DNA of 10,377 nt, from assembly GCA_025997795.1 (NCBI GenBank), contig BNVB01000072.1, positions 1-10,377 of the forward strand, read 5' to 3'. Each line of letters begins with the position of its first letter. Position 1 is the stretch's first letter. Below the pieces are notes generated by a model. The model was given only the letters and a program-made list of their open reading frames with translations, made no database searches and was not told where the DNA came from. A program made the translations under genes and the position numbers. This stretch comes from Spirochaetia bacterium (lineage in GTDB: Bacteria; Spirochaetota; Spirochaetia; Treponematales; Breznakiellaceae). Of this stretch, positions 1 to 5,832 are shown one piece after another.

Positions 1-35
1 GGAAGATACTGATAGAACCTTCCGTATGTTTCCGT

Positions 36-41
36 TACAAT
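36..41 (+). promoter_or_regulatory. -10 box very close to a start codon
   Basis: TACAAT lies only 8 nt before the ATG at 50, and no Shine-Dalgarno sequence lies between them. No convincing -35 is seen at the expected distance (TAGAAC at 13-18). If this -10 is real, transcription would start almost at the ATG and give a leaderless mRNA. Confidence 0.35.
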
Positions 42-49
42 AGTAAAAC

Positions 50-451
50 ATGAAGCGGAATTTAACAACCGCAGAAGGGCAAAAGACTGCTTTGTCCCAA
101 AGTAAAGCGGCATGGCAGACCGCCAGGCCCCTTCTGGGAAAGCTTATCAAGTGGACCGTTTGGGCCGTGCTGGCCCTTAATATATCGGTTATAACCCTTT
201 ATACCGTTGGATCGTACCAAAGGGCCGATGACCAGTCCCAGCTTGCCCTGGTACGGATCTGTCTGGTTGTTTCGCTGCTTCTGGTTATTTCGTCCATTTA
301 CGGCATTGTGCTGGATTTGTACTATGCCCTGCGAAGGCAAAAAGCCGCCTATTTAGCGGGTGTGCTGGGGTATATGCTTATCATTGTGTTGGGCTTCTGT
401 ACCGCCCTGGCGGCGGCGTTTATCATCGGCGCTGTTGGAGGAAACCGCTGA
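50..451 (+). CDS. small integral membrane protein, unknown function
   Basis: This 133-residue protein has a basic, polar N-terminus of about 30 residues and three hydrophobic stretches, at roughly residues 33-55, 66-90 and 100-128. The short loops between them are rich in Arg, Lys and Asp. I see no signal peptidase site, catalytic motif or named domain, so the function is unknown. The ATG at 50 is the only reasonable start. It has no ribosome binding site but has a -10-like TACAAT 8 nt upstream, so it may be translated from a leaderless transcript. The stop codon is 2 nt before the chorismate mutase start, so the two genes are probably co-transcribed. It belongs to the chromosomal flank, not the inserted element. 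Confidence 0.75.
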   Translation: MKRNLTTAEGQKTALSQSKAAWQTARPLLGKLIKWTVWAVLALNISVITLYTVGSYQRADDQSQLALVRICLVVSLLLVISSIYGIVLDLYYALRRQKAAYLAGVLGYMLIIVLGFCTALAAAFIIGAVGGNR

Positions 452-453
452 TT

Positions 454-816
454 ATGGAAAAACCCCTGAAAGCCCTGCGGGGCGCTGTTTGCGCCGCCAA
501 TACCCGGGAAGCAATCGCCGCGGGAACAGTAAAACTGTACGATGAACTTCTCTCCCGGAACAAGCTGGCCGAAGCAGATATCCTTTCCCTGCTTTTTTCC
601 CTTACCCCCGATTTGGATGCGCTAAACCCCGCAGCGGCCCTCCGCCAACAGGGCCGGGCAGAGGAAACGGCCATGATGGTTTTCCAGGAAGCAGCTGTGA
701 CCGGCAGCCTTCCGGGAATTATCCGCCTTATTGTCCATTGCCGCCTAAGCGCCCCGGCCCGGCATGTATACCTTGACGGAGCGGAAACCCTGCGCCCTGA
801 CTGGTCTGACCAGTAG
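454..816 (+). CDS. aroH: chorismate mutase, monofunctional AroH class
   Basis: The enzyme converts chorismate to prephenate, the committed step toward phenylalanine and tyrosine, in the cytoplasm. At 120 residues it has the normal length of the trimeric AroH (Bacillus type) family and not of the all-helical AroQ family. Family landmarks are visible: LRGAV near the N-terminus (Arg9), SLTPDLDALNPA in the middle, FQEAAVTGSLPGIIR (Glu79 and Arg91), and HVYLDGAETLRPD at the C-terminus (Tyr106 and Arg114). By position these match the catalytic Arg7, Glu78, Arg90, Tyr108 and C-terminal Arg of the Bacillus enzyme. A GGAGG at 437-441 lies 12 nt before the ATG, a rather long spacing. It follows the membrane-protein gene by 2 nt. 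An inverted repeat ACTGGT/ACCAGT (800-814) overlaps its last codons. Confidence 0.9.
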   Translation: MEKPLKALRGAVCAANTREAIAAGTVKLYDELLSRNKLAEADILSLLFSLTPDLDALNPAAALRQQGRAEETAMMVFQEAAVTGSLPGIIRLIVHCRLSAPARHVYLDGAETLRPDWSDQ

Positions 817-928
817 GCGGTATGGATGCGGCAAGTCGGCATGGATGCCGCCAAGCCGCCACGGATGGCGGCTACCCAGTAATTGACTAAAATGCGCAGC
901 ATTTTAGATCGGCATGGACGCCGCCTTG
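817..928. repeat. cluster of short palindromic repeats after aroH
   Basis: Copies of a motif related to CGGCATGGATGCCGCC start near 817, 836, 856 and 909. The first three are back to back with a period of about 19-20 bp. The copies at 836 and 909 agree at 16 of 17 positions over TCGGCATGGAYGCCGCC. Most copies can fold on themselves, for example AGCCGCC (854-860) with GGCGGCT (867-873). No T-run follows, so this is not an obvious terminator; it resembles REP-type intergenic repeats. Confidence 0.6.
887..907. repeat. 9-bp perfect inverted repeat
   Basis: CTAAAATGC and GCATTTTAG are separated by GCA and form a perfect hairpin between the third and fourth copies of the palindromic repeat. It could end aroH transcription, since four T are in the descending arm, but the T-run is inside the stem. 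Confidence 0.5.
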
Positions 929-955
929 ACTAAATTGTTGGTTTTTTGCTATAGT
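926..955 (+). promoter_or_regulatory. promoter of the tRNA-Thr/tRNA-Tyr unit
   Basis: TTGACT (926-931), an 18-bp spacer and TATAGT (950-955) form a good sigma-70-type promoter. It ends 9 nt before the first base of tRNA-Thr. Confidence 0.75.
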
Positions 956-964
956 AACATATAC

Positions 965-1037
965 GCCATCTTAGCTCAGTTGGCAGAGCGCGTGACTTGT
1001 AATCTCGAGGTCTTCGGTTCGATTCCGAAAGATGGCT
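965..1037 (+). tRNA. tRNA-Thr (anticodon TGT)
   Basis: The acceptor arms GCCATCT (965-971) and AGATGGC (1030-1036) pair fully. The D-loop (TAGCTCAGTTGGCAGAGC) and T-loop (GGTTCGATTCC) are canonical. The anticodon loop CTTGTAA reads TGT, so it decodes ACA. The anticodon stem has one T-T mismatch. CCA is not encoded. It is transcribed together with the tRNA-Tyr that follows. Confidence 0.93.
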
Positions 1038-1069
1038 GGTCAATGCGGCTAGGCAGGCGAATATAACCA

Positions 1070-1151
1070 GGGGAGTTTCCCGAGCGGTCAAAGGGGGCAG
1101 ACTGTAAATCTGTTGGCTCAGCCTTCGTAGGTTCGAATCCTTCACTCCCCA
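1070..1151 (+). tRNA. tRNA-Tyr (anticodon GTA), rebuilt by the integrated element
   Basis: This is a class II tRNA with a long variable arm. The acceptor arms GGGGAGT (1070-1076) and ACTCCCC (1144-1150) pair fully. The anticodon stem GCAGA/TCTGT encloses the loop CTGTAAA with anticodon GTA. The T-arm is canonical apart from one T-T mismatch, and CCA is not encoded. Everything from base 1102, the first base of the anticodon loop, is part of the 52-bp element repeat. The 5' half is therefore chromosomal and the 3' half was brought by the element, which restores a complete gene. Confidence 0.95.
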
Positions 1152-1153
1152 AA
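1102..1153 (+). repeat. left attachment site (attL) core
   Basis: This 52-bp sequence is identical to 8417-8468. Identity begins at 1102, the first anticodon-loop base (1101 is A, 8416 is T), and ends two bases past the tRNA discriminator base (1154 is G, 8469 is T). Starting exactly at the anticodon loop fits the known class of tyrosine integrases that exchange strands there. Confidence 0.93.
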
Positions 1154-1162
1154 GTGAGTTAA

Positions 1163-1181
1163 TTCCTTATTGTATAAGGAA
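1163..1181. other. hairpin downstream of the rebuilt tRNA-Tyr
   Basis: TTCCTTAT and ATAAGGAA form a perfect 8-bp stem around the loop TGT. It is the first structure downstream of the tRNA on the element side. It may help define the tRNA 3' end, because the native terminator is now about 7.3 kb away. It lacks a T-run. Confidence 0.45.
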
Positions 1182-1233
1182 ATATGAATTGAACTACCCT
1201 TACAGAGGGCGTTCACAATCCTATACGGATGAA

Positions 1234-1256
1234 AAACGACACATAGAACGACATAA
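1234..1256 (+). repeat. left pair of putative integrase arm sites
   Basis: AAACGACACA (1234-1243) is followed 12 bp later by GAACGACATA (1246-1255). The same motif pair, in the same orientation and with the same 12-bp period, is found near the right end at 8267-8288. Paired direct repeats just inside both ends are typical of arm-type sites bound by the N-terminal domain of tyrosine integrases. They lie upstream of the preferred integrase start. Confidence 0.6.
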
Positions 1257-1293
1257 AAACTCGTTCTCAATGCCGTTTTCCGAGGGTGTGAAC

Positions 1294-2577
1294 GTGAACA
1301 ATTACCCGTTCTCAATTTTCAAGAGGTCTAACCGACCTTGTTATTCAGTGGCTTTTAAAGACGAAACCGGAAAATTCATGCCGCCTATCTCGACCAGAAA
1401 GGCCACGGAAGCAGAAGCCTTCAAGGTGGCTTTCCAGTGGCTCCAGGAGGGGATCCCCCAAAAGCAGGAAACGGTCCAGGTAAAGCAGCTTTCCCTGAAA
1501 AGCCTGGTCCGGGGCATAGCGACCGAGCGCGAAGCGGAAACCATCCTGAAGGAACTTAAGCGCAGGGGCTTTTTGAAGGGGTACATCCTGACCGGCACGG
1601 ACAAAGCCCGGGATCTGATTGAATTCCTCACCGAGTTTTGGGACTGGAAGTGCAGCCCCTATGTTCAGGAAAAACTCCGGAAGAAACACAGCCTCCACGA
1701 AACGCACTGCCGGCAGATGGCGCGGGCTATAGAGCAGCACTGGAAACCGTATTTTTCCGGCCGCCTCCTGGGGGAGATAGCTCGGCAGGACCTGAATGCC
1801 TTTATTGATTCCATCGGCGGCCTGGATTGTTCCGCCCCCTGGAAAAACATGATTATCCGCGCCGGTACCATAGCCCTGAAATGGGCACACAATCGGGACA
1901 TGATAGACCGGGATGTATCCGCGGGGATTATCTGGTTTTCAGGGAAACAAAGGGAGCGCCAGATCCTCAGCCCGGAGCAAGCTGGAGCGGTTTTCCGTGT
2001 GCCCTGGAAAGACGAACGGACCCGGCTTGCGAATTTGCTTGCAGCGGTTACGGGCTTGCGCTCCGGAGAAATTAAAGCCCTGCGGGTCCAGGACATGGGG
2101 CAGGACTGCCTGTATATCCGCCATTCCTATAACCGCCTCGAAGGGCTTAAGGGAACAAAGACCAATGAGCCCCGGACGGTGGAGCTTCCCTTCCACGGCA
2201 TCGTCAAAGACATGATGAGCCTGGCCGCACAAAACCCGCACGGCATGAGCATGGATTCATTTATATTCTGGGCGGCCCTGAAAGTGGATAAGCCGATAGA
2301 GGAACGGCTATTGCTCGATGACCTCCGGGGCGCCCTGGTTCAAACGGGCATGAGCATGGAGACCGCGAAGGTCTACACCTTCCACGCATGGCGGCATTTT
2401 TTTACGGCGTACATGAGAAACCGCATTGATGAAAAGCTGCTGAAGAAACAAACCGGGCATAAATCATTGATCATGCTGGATCACTATTCAAACCATGTTC
2501 TTGACGGCGACCGGGAACGGATACAGGCGGCGCAGCGGGAAACATTCAGAGAATTACTACCGGAGGGATTTTTGTAA
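1294..2577 (+). CDS. int: tyrosine recombinase / site-specific integrase
   Basis: This protein catalyses integration and, with an excisionase, excision of the element at tRNA-Tyr. Counting from the GTG at 1294 (427 residues), the catalytic set is complete: Arg256 in TGLRSGE, Lys289 in KGTKTNEPRTVEL, His364 and Arg367 in HAWRH, His389 in TGHKS, and the nucleophile Tyr398 in LDHYSNH. The N-terminal part (NNYPFSIFKRSNRPCYSVAF) looks like an arm-binding domain, and a SAM-like core-binding region lies around residues 140-220. The frame stays open upstream to a TTG at 1189, but GTG 1294 has GAGGG (1282-1286) 7 nt upstream, and the upstream part would overlap the arm-site repeats. ATG 1270 is another option. 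Its stop overlaps the next ATG (TAATG). Confidence 0.93.
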   Translation: MNNYPFSIFKRSNRPCYSVAFKDETGKFMPPISTRKATEAEAFKVAFQWLQEGIPQKQETVQVKQLSLKSLVRGIATEREAETILKELKRRGFLKGYILTGTDKARDLIEFLTEFWDWKCSPYVQEKLRKKHSLHETHCRQMARAIEQHWKPYFSGRLLGEIARQDLNAFIDSIGGLDCSAPWKNMIIRAGTIALKWAHNRDMIDRDVSAGIIWFSGKQRERQILSPEQAGAVFRVPWKDERTRLANLLAAVTGLRSGEIKALRVQDMGQDCLYIRHSYNRLEGLKGTKTNEPRTVELPFHGIVKDMMSLAAQNPHGMSMDSFIFWAALKVDKPIEERLLLDDLRGALVQTGMSMETAKVYTFHAWRHFFTAYMRNRIDEKLLKKQTGHKSLIMLDHYSNHVLDGDRERIQAAQRETFRELLPEGFL

Positions 2578-3026
2578 TGTCCTTTGTGAAAAACGATCCG
2601 CGCATTAACAGGAAGGGTAGGCCGCACAAAGTAAAGGTTTTTTCAACAAACCATGAAGAAGCAGAACATGAAGAAGACGAATTTTTCTTATGGTCCAGGA
2701 AAAATAAATTCACAGGGGCAAGATACTGCATAGCCCGGCGATGGCCGCCCAAATATGCGGCCGTCGAAAAATTAATAGAACACGGAATTATTATTGAGCA
2801 TGACGATGAAAGCCTGGAATGGACATTAAACCGTGAAAGCCTGGTTGATCTGTTTTATAATCAGCCGTTTCCTAACATGAAATGGGAGCCGGTTGAAACG
2901 GCGTTTAATTTAAAGCGGTACTCATTGCGTTTTTATGTTAGCAAAAATGGCGGGAGTAGGTATTATCAAGACGGGGAAACAAACCCGGACTACGAAAAAG
3001 TTAAAAGAATTCTAGAAAAAAGTTAA
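2577..3026 (+). CDS. unknown protein coupled to the integrase
   Basis: This 149-residue soluble protein starts within the integrase stop (TAATG), so the two are probably translationally coupled. The N-terminus NDPRINRKGRPHKVK is basic and recalls the N-P-x-G-R-P lead seen in many phage and mobile-element proteins. It is followed by an acidic stretch (EEAEHEEDEFF) and then a mixed alpha/beta region with many aromatic residues. I recognise no catalytic motif. Being tied to the integrase, it may help recombination, but that is inference. It is more AT-rich than the integrase gene. A 132-bp AT-rich gap follows before the next gene, so the integrase transcription unit may end or be re-initiated here. 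Confidence 0.7.
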   Translation: MSFVKNDPRINRKGRPHKVKVFSTNHEEAEHEEDEFFLWSRKNKFTGARYCIARRWPPKYAAVEKLIEHGIIIEHDDESLEWTLNRESLVDLFYNQPFPNMKWEPVETAFNLKRYSLRFYVSKNGGSRYYQDGETNPDYEKVKRILEKS

Positions 3027-3115
3027 TCGTAATATGTCCATATTGTCTACTCCATTGTTATCATTTGTTTTTATTTTATATTTGTAGTATTACTAAAATA
3101 AAATTATTCTCCTAT

Positions 3116-3143
3116 ACCGTGAATGAAAAAAACTAATCACGGT
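3116..3143. promoter_or_regulatory. inverted repeat before the AlpA-like gene (possible operator)
   Basis: ACCGTGA (3116-3122) and TCACGGT (3137-3143) are perfect inverted 7-mers. Their starts are 21 bp apart, about two helical turns. They sit in an AT-rich region just before the ribosome binding site AAGGAG (3145-3150). A weak -35/-10 pair, TTGTTT (3065-3070) and TATTAC (3088-3093) with 17 bp between, lies upstream. The repeat could be an operator or an mRNA hairpin that touches the ribosome binding site. Confidence 0.45.
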
Positions 3144-3158
3144 TAAGGAGTATAAACC

Positions 3159-3362
3159 ATGAATGACCAAATAACCCCTGCGGTATTAAGTCGCAAATCC
3201 GCATCCACTTACATCGGCGTATGCACGACCACGCTTGACCGCATTGCCGATCTCCCTCGCGTGAATATCCGGGGCCGGGTGTTCTACCGCCCTGCAGATA
3301 TCGAAACATGGCTTGAGAAAAACGCGAAACCGAAAACCGGCAAAACCGTAAAGTCGCGGTAA
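3159..3362 (+). CDS. AlpA/excisionase-type small HTH DNA-binding protein
   Basis: This 67-residue protein is almost entirely a MerR-like winged helix-turn-helix of the excisionase/AlpA kind. The recognition helix is around SRKSASTYIGVCTTTLDRI, and the wing with the typical ending is NIRGRVFYRPADIETWLEKN. The C-terminus is a basic tail. Such proteins act as excisionases (directionality factors) or activators of integrase genes. It has a strong ribosome binding site, AAGGAG, 8 nt before the ATG. It starts a run of closely packed genes that continues to about 5509. An inverted repeat directly upstream could be its own target. With an integrase upstream and a second small HTH protein at 5626, either could be the excisionase. 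Confidence 0.8.
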   Translation: MNDQITPAVLSRKSASTYIGVCTTTLDRIADLPRVNIRGRVFYRPADIETWLEKNAKPKTGKTVKSR

Positions 3363-3365
3363 GCC

Positions 3366-3554
3366 GTGGACAAACAGACAAGCGGGAAGCCCCGGACCGA
3401 TGACCGCCTGGCCGCTATCGTTGCCCGGCTTGCGGAAAATGCGGCCGGCCTGCGCTACGGCACGGCGGCGGTTTCGTTGCGGGTTCACGACGGCCGGATC
3501 GTGGATATTACCCATACGGTAACGGAAAGCCAGAAGGAATATCCGGGGCCATGA
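3366..3554 (+). CDS. DUF2292 (YezD-like) small protein
   Basis: This 62-residue protein matches, from memory, the DUF2292/YezD pattern: a helix (DDRLAAIVARLAENAA) followed by LRYGTAAVSLRVHDGRIVDI, close to the family signature L-x-Y-G-S-V-x-I-x-V-H-D-G-x-V-x-x-I. The biochemical role of the family is not established. The start is GTG at 3366, 3 nt after the preceding stop, with no clear ribosome binding site, so translation probably depends on coupling. Its own stop overlaps the next start (ATGA). It sits in the replication module, which suggests a DNA-related job, but nothing in the sequence proves that. Confidence 0.72.
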   Translation: MDKQTSGKPRTDDRLAAIVARLAENAAGLRYGTAAVSLRVHDGRIVDITHTVTESQKEYPGP

Positions 3555-3856
3555 TCGTGAAAGACAGGTACAGGTCGGAATTTTTCCAGATGAATAACGC
3601 GCCGGTCCAGGACCCCGGCCTATCATGGGCCGCCAAGGGGCTTCTGGCCTATCTTCTATCCCTACCGGAAGCCTGGGAGGTCCACCTGCGGGATCTGTTC
3701 GCCCGCAGCACCAGCGGAAGGAAACCAACGCAAACGGCCTTGAACGAATTGATTGAGGCGGAATATGTAAAAAAAATACATGGCGAGAATATGCGCCATA
3801 CAAAATATATTGTTTTCCGGGGCGGTGCCGGTCTCCCAAAGGGGAGTTTACCGTGA
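3551..3856 (+). CDS. winged-helix replication-initiator-like protein (short paralogue)
   Basis: This 101-residue protein carries the N-terminal winged-helix type seen in phage and plasmid replication initiators. The signature LSWAAKGLLAYLLSLPEAWE is at about residues 26-45, followed by the helix HLRDLFARSTSGRKPTQTAL and the wing strand around HTKYIVFRG. It is clearly a paralogue of the N-terminal third of the next protein (LSAKAKGLYGYIMTLPDDW), but it has no linker, C-terminal domain or zinc ribbon. It overlaps its neighbours on both sides (ATGA at its start, GTGA at its end). It may bind the same DNA as the larger paralogue and modulate initiation, as either a helper or a competitor; that role is inference. 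Confidence 0.72.
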   Translation: MIVKDRYRSEFFQMNNAPVQDPGLSWAAKGLLAYLLSLPEAWEVHLRDLFARSTSGRKPTQTALNELIEAEYVKKIHGENMRHTKYIVFRGGAGLPKGSLP

Positions 3857-4938
3857 ACGAAACAATACGCAGATTAAAAAATAAGACAGGTAATTTCACA
3901 ATCATACTGAACGAGGTATTTCAATGCTCCGGCCTATCAGCAAAAGCTAAGGGCCTATACGGCTATATCATGACCCTGCCCGATGACTGGCTTATACACA
4001 AGCGGGAACTGTATACCCATTTCACCGAAGGCAAGGCCGCGCTTGATAACGGCTTCGCGGAATTGGAACGCGCCGGGTATATCAACAAGCGGCTTATCCG
4101 GGACGGCCACGGCCATATCATGGCAACGGAATACACGGTATTTGAAAGCGCGGAGATGAACGATGTACCGAAATCCGAAAATCGGATAACGGTAAAACCC
4201 ACCGAAATCCGAAAATCGGATAACGGACCGAAATCCGATTATCCGAAATCGGATGAACTGCTATCGGATAATCGGACACTACTAAATACTGATCTTACCA
4301 AAGACTTAGAAGAACCAAAGACTGAAAATTATAAATATACAAAAAATGGTAGTAGTAGTAGTAACACTACAACAACCATAATTAGTAATTTTTTAAGGGA
4401 ATGCAGAACCCTGGGATTCGTCATATCCGGTAAAAAAGCGCGTTCCCTGCTTGAGAGCGGAATCAATCCTGAATGGCTCTCCGGCCCCGAATGCTTCCCC
4501 TCGTTCATAGCCGCCTTTGTCAGCGAGGCATACCAGGACAAGGCCGATTATGAACGCAAACGGCTTTTTATATCCGCCCTGACCTGGGAGGACAAACGGG
4601 AGGAATATCAAGACTGGCTGGAAAAACAAAAAGCCAAGGCCGAAAAGAAGCGGCAAAAAGAGGAGGCCGAATCAGAGCGACAGCGCAAAGAGGCCCTGCA
4701 GCTGGCAACGCCAAAGCCGTCATCCTGCCTGAACTGTGGCGCGGAGCTTCCCCTTGATACCGACTTATGCCCGAAGTGTGATCACTATTCAGCATGGGAC
4801 GATGAAACCGGAGCTTATGTCGCGCAGAAACGTTTTGACTTTGCGGAACTTATGCGGGGTATGCGGGAAAAAGGCCGCATATCGAATGACCAGATCGGCG
4901 ATGTCGATATCGATCAGTATTTCAGGGAACCCGAATGA
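3853..4938 (+). CDS. replication initiator-like protein with internal iterons and C-terminal zinc ribbon
   Basis: This 361-residue protein has four parts. Residues 1-105 are a winged-helix domain (LSAKAKGLYGYIMTLPDDW). Residues 105-175 are a low-complexity polar linker (repeated PKSENRI / RKSDNGPKSD, then an S/T run GSSSSNTTTT). Residues 178-245 are a helical domain, followed at 245-285 by a very charged coiled-coil-like helix (KQKAKAEKKRQKEEAESERQ). A zinc ribbon, Cys292-x2-Cys295 and Cys306-x2-Cys309, sits near the C-terminus. The DNA encoding the linker is an array of palindromic repeats followed by AT-rich DNA. This is the arrangement of lambda O, whose winged helix binds iterons inside its own gene. 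It probably initiates element replication and recruits a host helicase. Start: GTG 3853 with AGGGGAG upstream, overlapping the previous stop. Confidence 0.75.
   Translation: MNETIRRLKNKTGNFTIILNEVFQCSGLSAKAKGLYGYIMTLPDDWLIHKRELYTHFTEGKAALDNGFAELERAGYINKRLIRDGHGHIMATEYTVFESAEMNDVPKSENRITVKPTEIRKSDNGPKSDYPKSDELLSDNRTLLNTDLTKDLEEPKTENYKYTKNGSSSSNTTTTIISNFLRECRTLGFVISGKKARSLLESGINPEWLSGPECFPSFIAAFVSEAYQDKADYERKRLFISALTWEDKREEYQDWLEKQKAKAEKKRQKEEAESERQRKEALQLATPKPSSCLNCGAELPLDTDLCPKCDHYSAWDDETGAYVAQKRFDFAELMRGMREKGRISNDQIGDVDIDQYFREPE
4167..4277. repeat. iteron-like array inside the initiator gene (candidate origin)
   Basis: A 26-bp sequence beginning ACCGAAATCCGAAAATCGGA occurs exactly at 4167-4192 and 4201-4226. 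Its first 12 bases recur at 4227-4238. The hexamer ATCCGA or its complement TCGGAT occurs eight times: forward at 4173, 4207, 4233 and 4241, complement at 4182, 4216, 4249 and 4264. A ninth near copy, TCGGAC, is at 4272. Most are arranged as close inverted pairs (ATCCGA-AA-TCGGAT at 4241-4254). The array encodes residues about 105-142 of the initiator-like protein. Confidence 0.75.
4278..4395. other. AT-rich stretch beside the iterons (possible DNA-unwinding element)
   Basis: Immediately after the repeats the coding sequence becomes strongly AT-rich, with runs such as AAAATTATAAATATAC, a GTAGTAGTAGTAGTA triplet run near 4350, and TAATTTTTTAA near 4386. It encodes only a polar linker, so base composition is free to vary. 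Iterons next to an AT-rich segment is the standard layout of an iteron-type origin. The assignment is by analogy. Confidence 0.5.
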
Positions 4939-5290
4939 CACCGGAAGGCCGCATAAAAGCCGCCTGTTTACGATACCTGGAACGGCGGGGAATATTCTGC
5001 TGGAACAATCCTTCCGGGGCCGTCCGCATTGCCCAGGACCGATGGCTCCACTTCGGAAAGAAGAGGGAAGCGCGGATCTGCTGGGATGCCTTCCCGGAGG
5101 CCGGTTTCTGGCCGTGGAGGTGAAGGCTCCGGGAGGGAGGCTCTCGCCGGAGCAGCAGCAGTTTCTTGCCGAGGTCCGGGGCCTGGGCGGCCTGGCCGTG
5201 GTTGCGAGGGACTGGAAAGAAATAGATCAGGCCCTTCGGGAGGCGGGATATATTTCAGACGGGCCGCTGTTTGAGAGGAGGGAGCATTGA
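4935..5290 (+). pseudogene. VRR-NUC domain nuclease, interrupted by a frameshift
   Basis: VRR-NUC proteins are small PD-(D/E)XK-fold nucleases common in phages. The first part (MTPEGRIKAACLRYLERRG, then FCWNNPSGAVRIAQDRWLHF) reads from ATG 4935, which overlaps the previous stop (ATGA). The second part, with the catalytic residues (GSADLLGCLPGGRFLAVEVK: Asp of ADLL, Glu and Lys of EVK, then GRLSPEQQQFL), reads in the -1 frame to the stop at 5288-5290. The switch falls at about 5055-5066. One base missing from GGAAAGAAGAGGGAAG would explain it, giving KKEGSAD. The frame from ATG 4935 alone stops at 5123 after 62 residues, before the active site. No canonical slippery heptamer is visible, so a true mutation or sequencing error is more likely than programmed shifting. 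The restored protein would be about 118 residues, normal for the family. Confidence 0.82.
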
Positions 5291-5509
5291 GCGGGAAAAC
5301 GAAGCCCCGGAATGATCCGGTAAACCATCCGGGCCATTACACTTTTGGCAAGTATGAAGTAATTGACGTTCTTGAGGACTGGTTCCCCATCGGACCCGCT
5401 GCTCTGGCAGGTGGGGAAATACATAGCCCGCGCCGGACGGAAGGGGAGCATGGCGGAGGATCTGAAAAAAGCCGCATGGTATCTTAACCGGCGCATTGAG
5501 AAAGAATAG
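5287..5509 (+). pseudogene. DUF3310 protein, interrupted by a frameshift
   Basis: DUF3310 is a small phage-associated domain of unclear function, with the pattern VNHPxHY ... I-D-V ... K-Y-I-x-R-A-G-R-K ... D-L-K-K-A-x-W-Y-L. The first half (NDPVNHPGHYTFGKYEVIDV) reads from TTG 5287, overlapping the VRR-NUC stop (TTGA). The second half (DPLLWQVGKYIARAGRKG, then EDLKKAAWYLNRRIEKE) reads in the +1 frame to a stop at 5507-5509. The shift lies at the CCCC run 5385-5388: removing one C gives WFPSDPLLWQ and a continuous protein of about 73 residues. As it stands, the TTG frame ends at 5487 with an unrelated tail. A homopolymer miscall, a real mutation or +1 slippage on CCC could each explain it. 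Confidence 0.82.
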
Positions 5510-5625
5510 CGGGAAAAATTGACGTGAAAACATGGAAGAAATCGAGGAGGAAAATATATTTTTCCAAATGAAAAACGGTGTTGTAAACGGTATGGAACGG
5601 TTTTTTTGTCAAAGGGCAAAGCAAG

Positions 5626-5832
5626 ATGAAAGATTACTTGACGGTAACGGAAGCGGCGCGATCCCTGAAACTGACCAGGCAGGCGGTGCTCTACGCAATC
5701 AAGGCGGGGAAGCTGCCCGCTGAACGCGCCGGGCGGCAGTGGCTTGTGAAAGCGGTTGATCTCGAAAACGCTTATTTTATAAACCTCTGGGATTCGCGGG
5801 GGAAACTGCTTCGTTATCCAGCGCAAGCCTGA
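5626..5832 (+). CDS. small excisionase-family HTH protein
   Basis: This 68-residue protein is a MerR/excisionase-type (HTH_17) domain. The helix-turn-helix is YLTVTEAARSLKLTRQAVLY, followed by AIKAGKLPAERAGRQWLV, the classic wing of excisionases and AlpA-like regulators, and then a short C-terminal helix. It is a candidate directionality factor or regulator of the element. The ATG is preceded by AAAGGGC about 9 nt upstream, a weak ribosome binding site. Three ACGGT direct repeats (5575, 5587, 5597) precede it and a fourth lies just inside the gene (5642); they could be its operator. It is 116 nt downstream of the DUF3310 remnant and is followed by a 344-bp gene-free stretch. Confidence 0.78.
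   Translation: MKDYLTVTEAARSLKLTRQAVLYAIKAGKLPAERAGRQWLVKAVDLENAYFINLWDSRGKLLRYPAQA

Noticed and set aside
1189..1293. Longer integrase starting at TTG 1189
   Set aside because: It has no ribosome binding site, overlaps the putative arm sites, and GTG 1294 has a good GAGGG at 7 nt.
4167..4277. CRISPR-like repeats
   Set aside because: The 26-bp repeats occur only twice exactly, are 34 bp apart with an 8-bp gap, contain internal palindromes and lie inside an open coding frame. No spacers and no cas genes are seen.
5049..5077. Programmed -1 frameshift in the VRR-NUC gene
   Set aside because: No X-XXY-YYZ slippery heptamer is visible at the junction; kept only as a remote alternative.
5532..5723. 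63-codon ORF overlapping the small HTH gene
   Set aside because: Most of it is a different-frame reading of the clear HTH gene at 5626, and there is no ribosome binding site.
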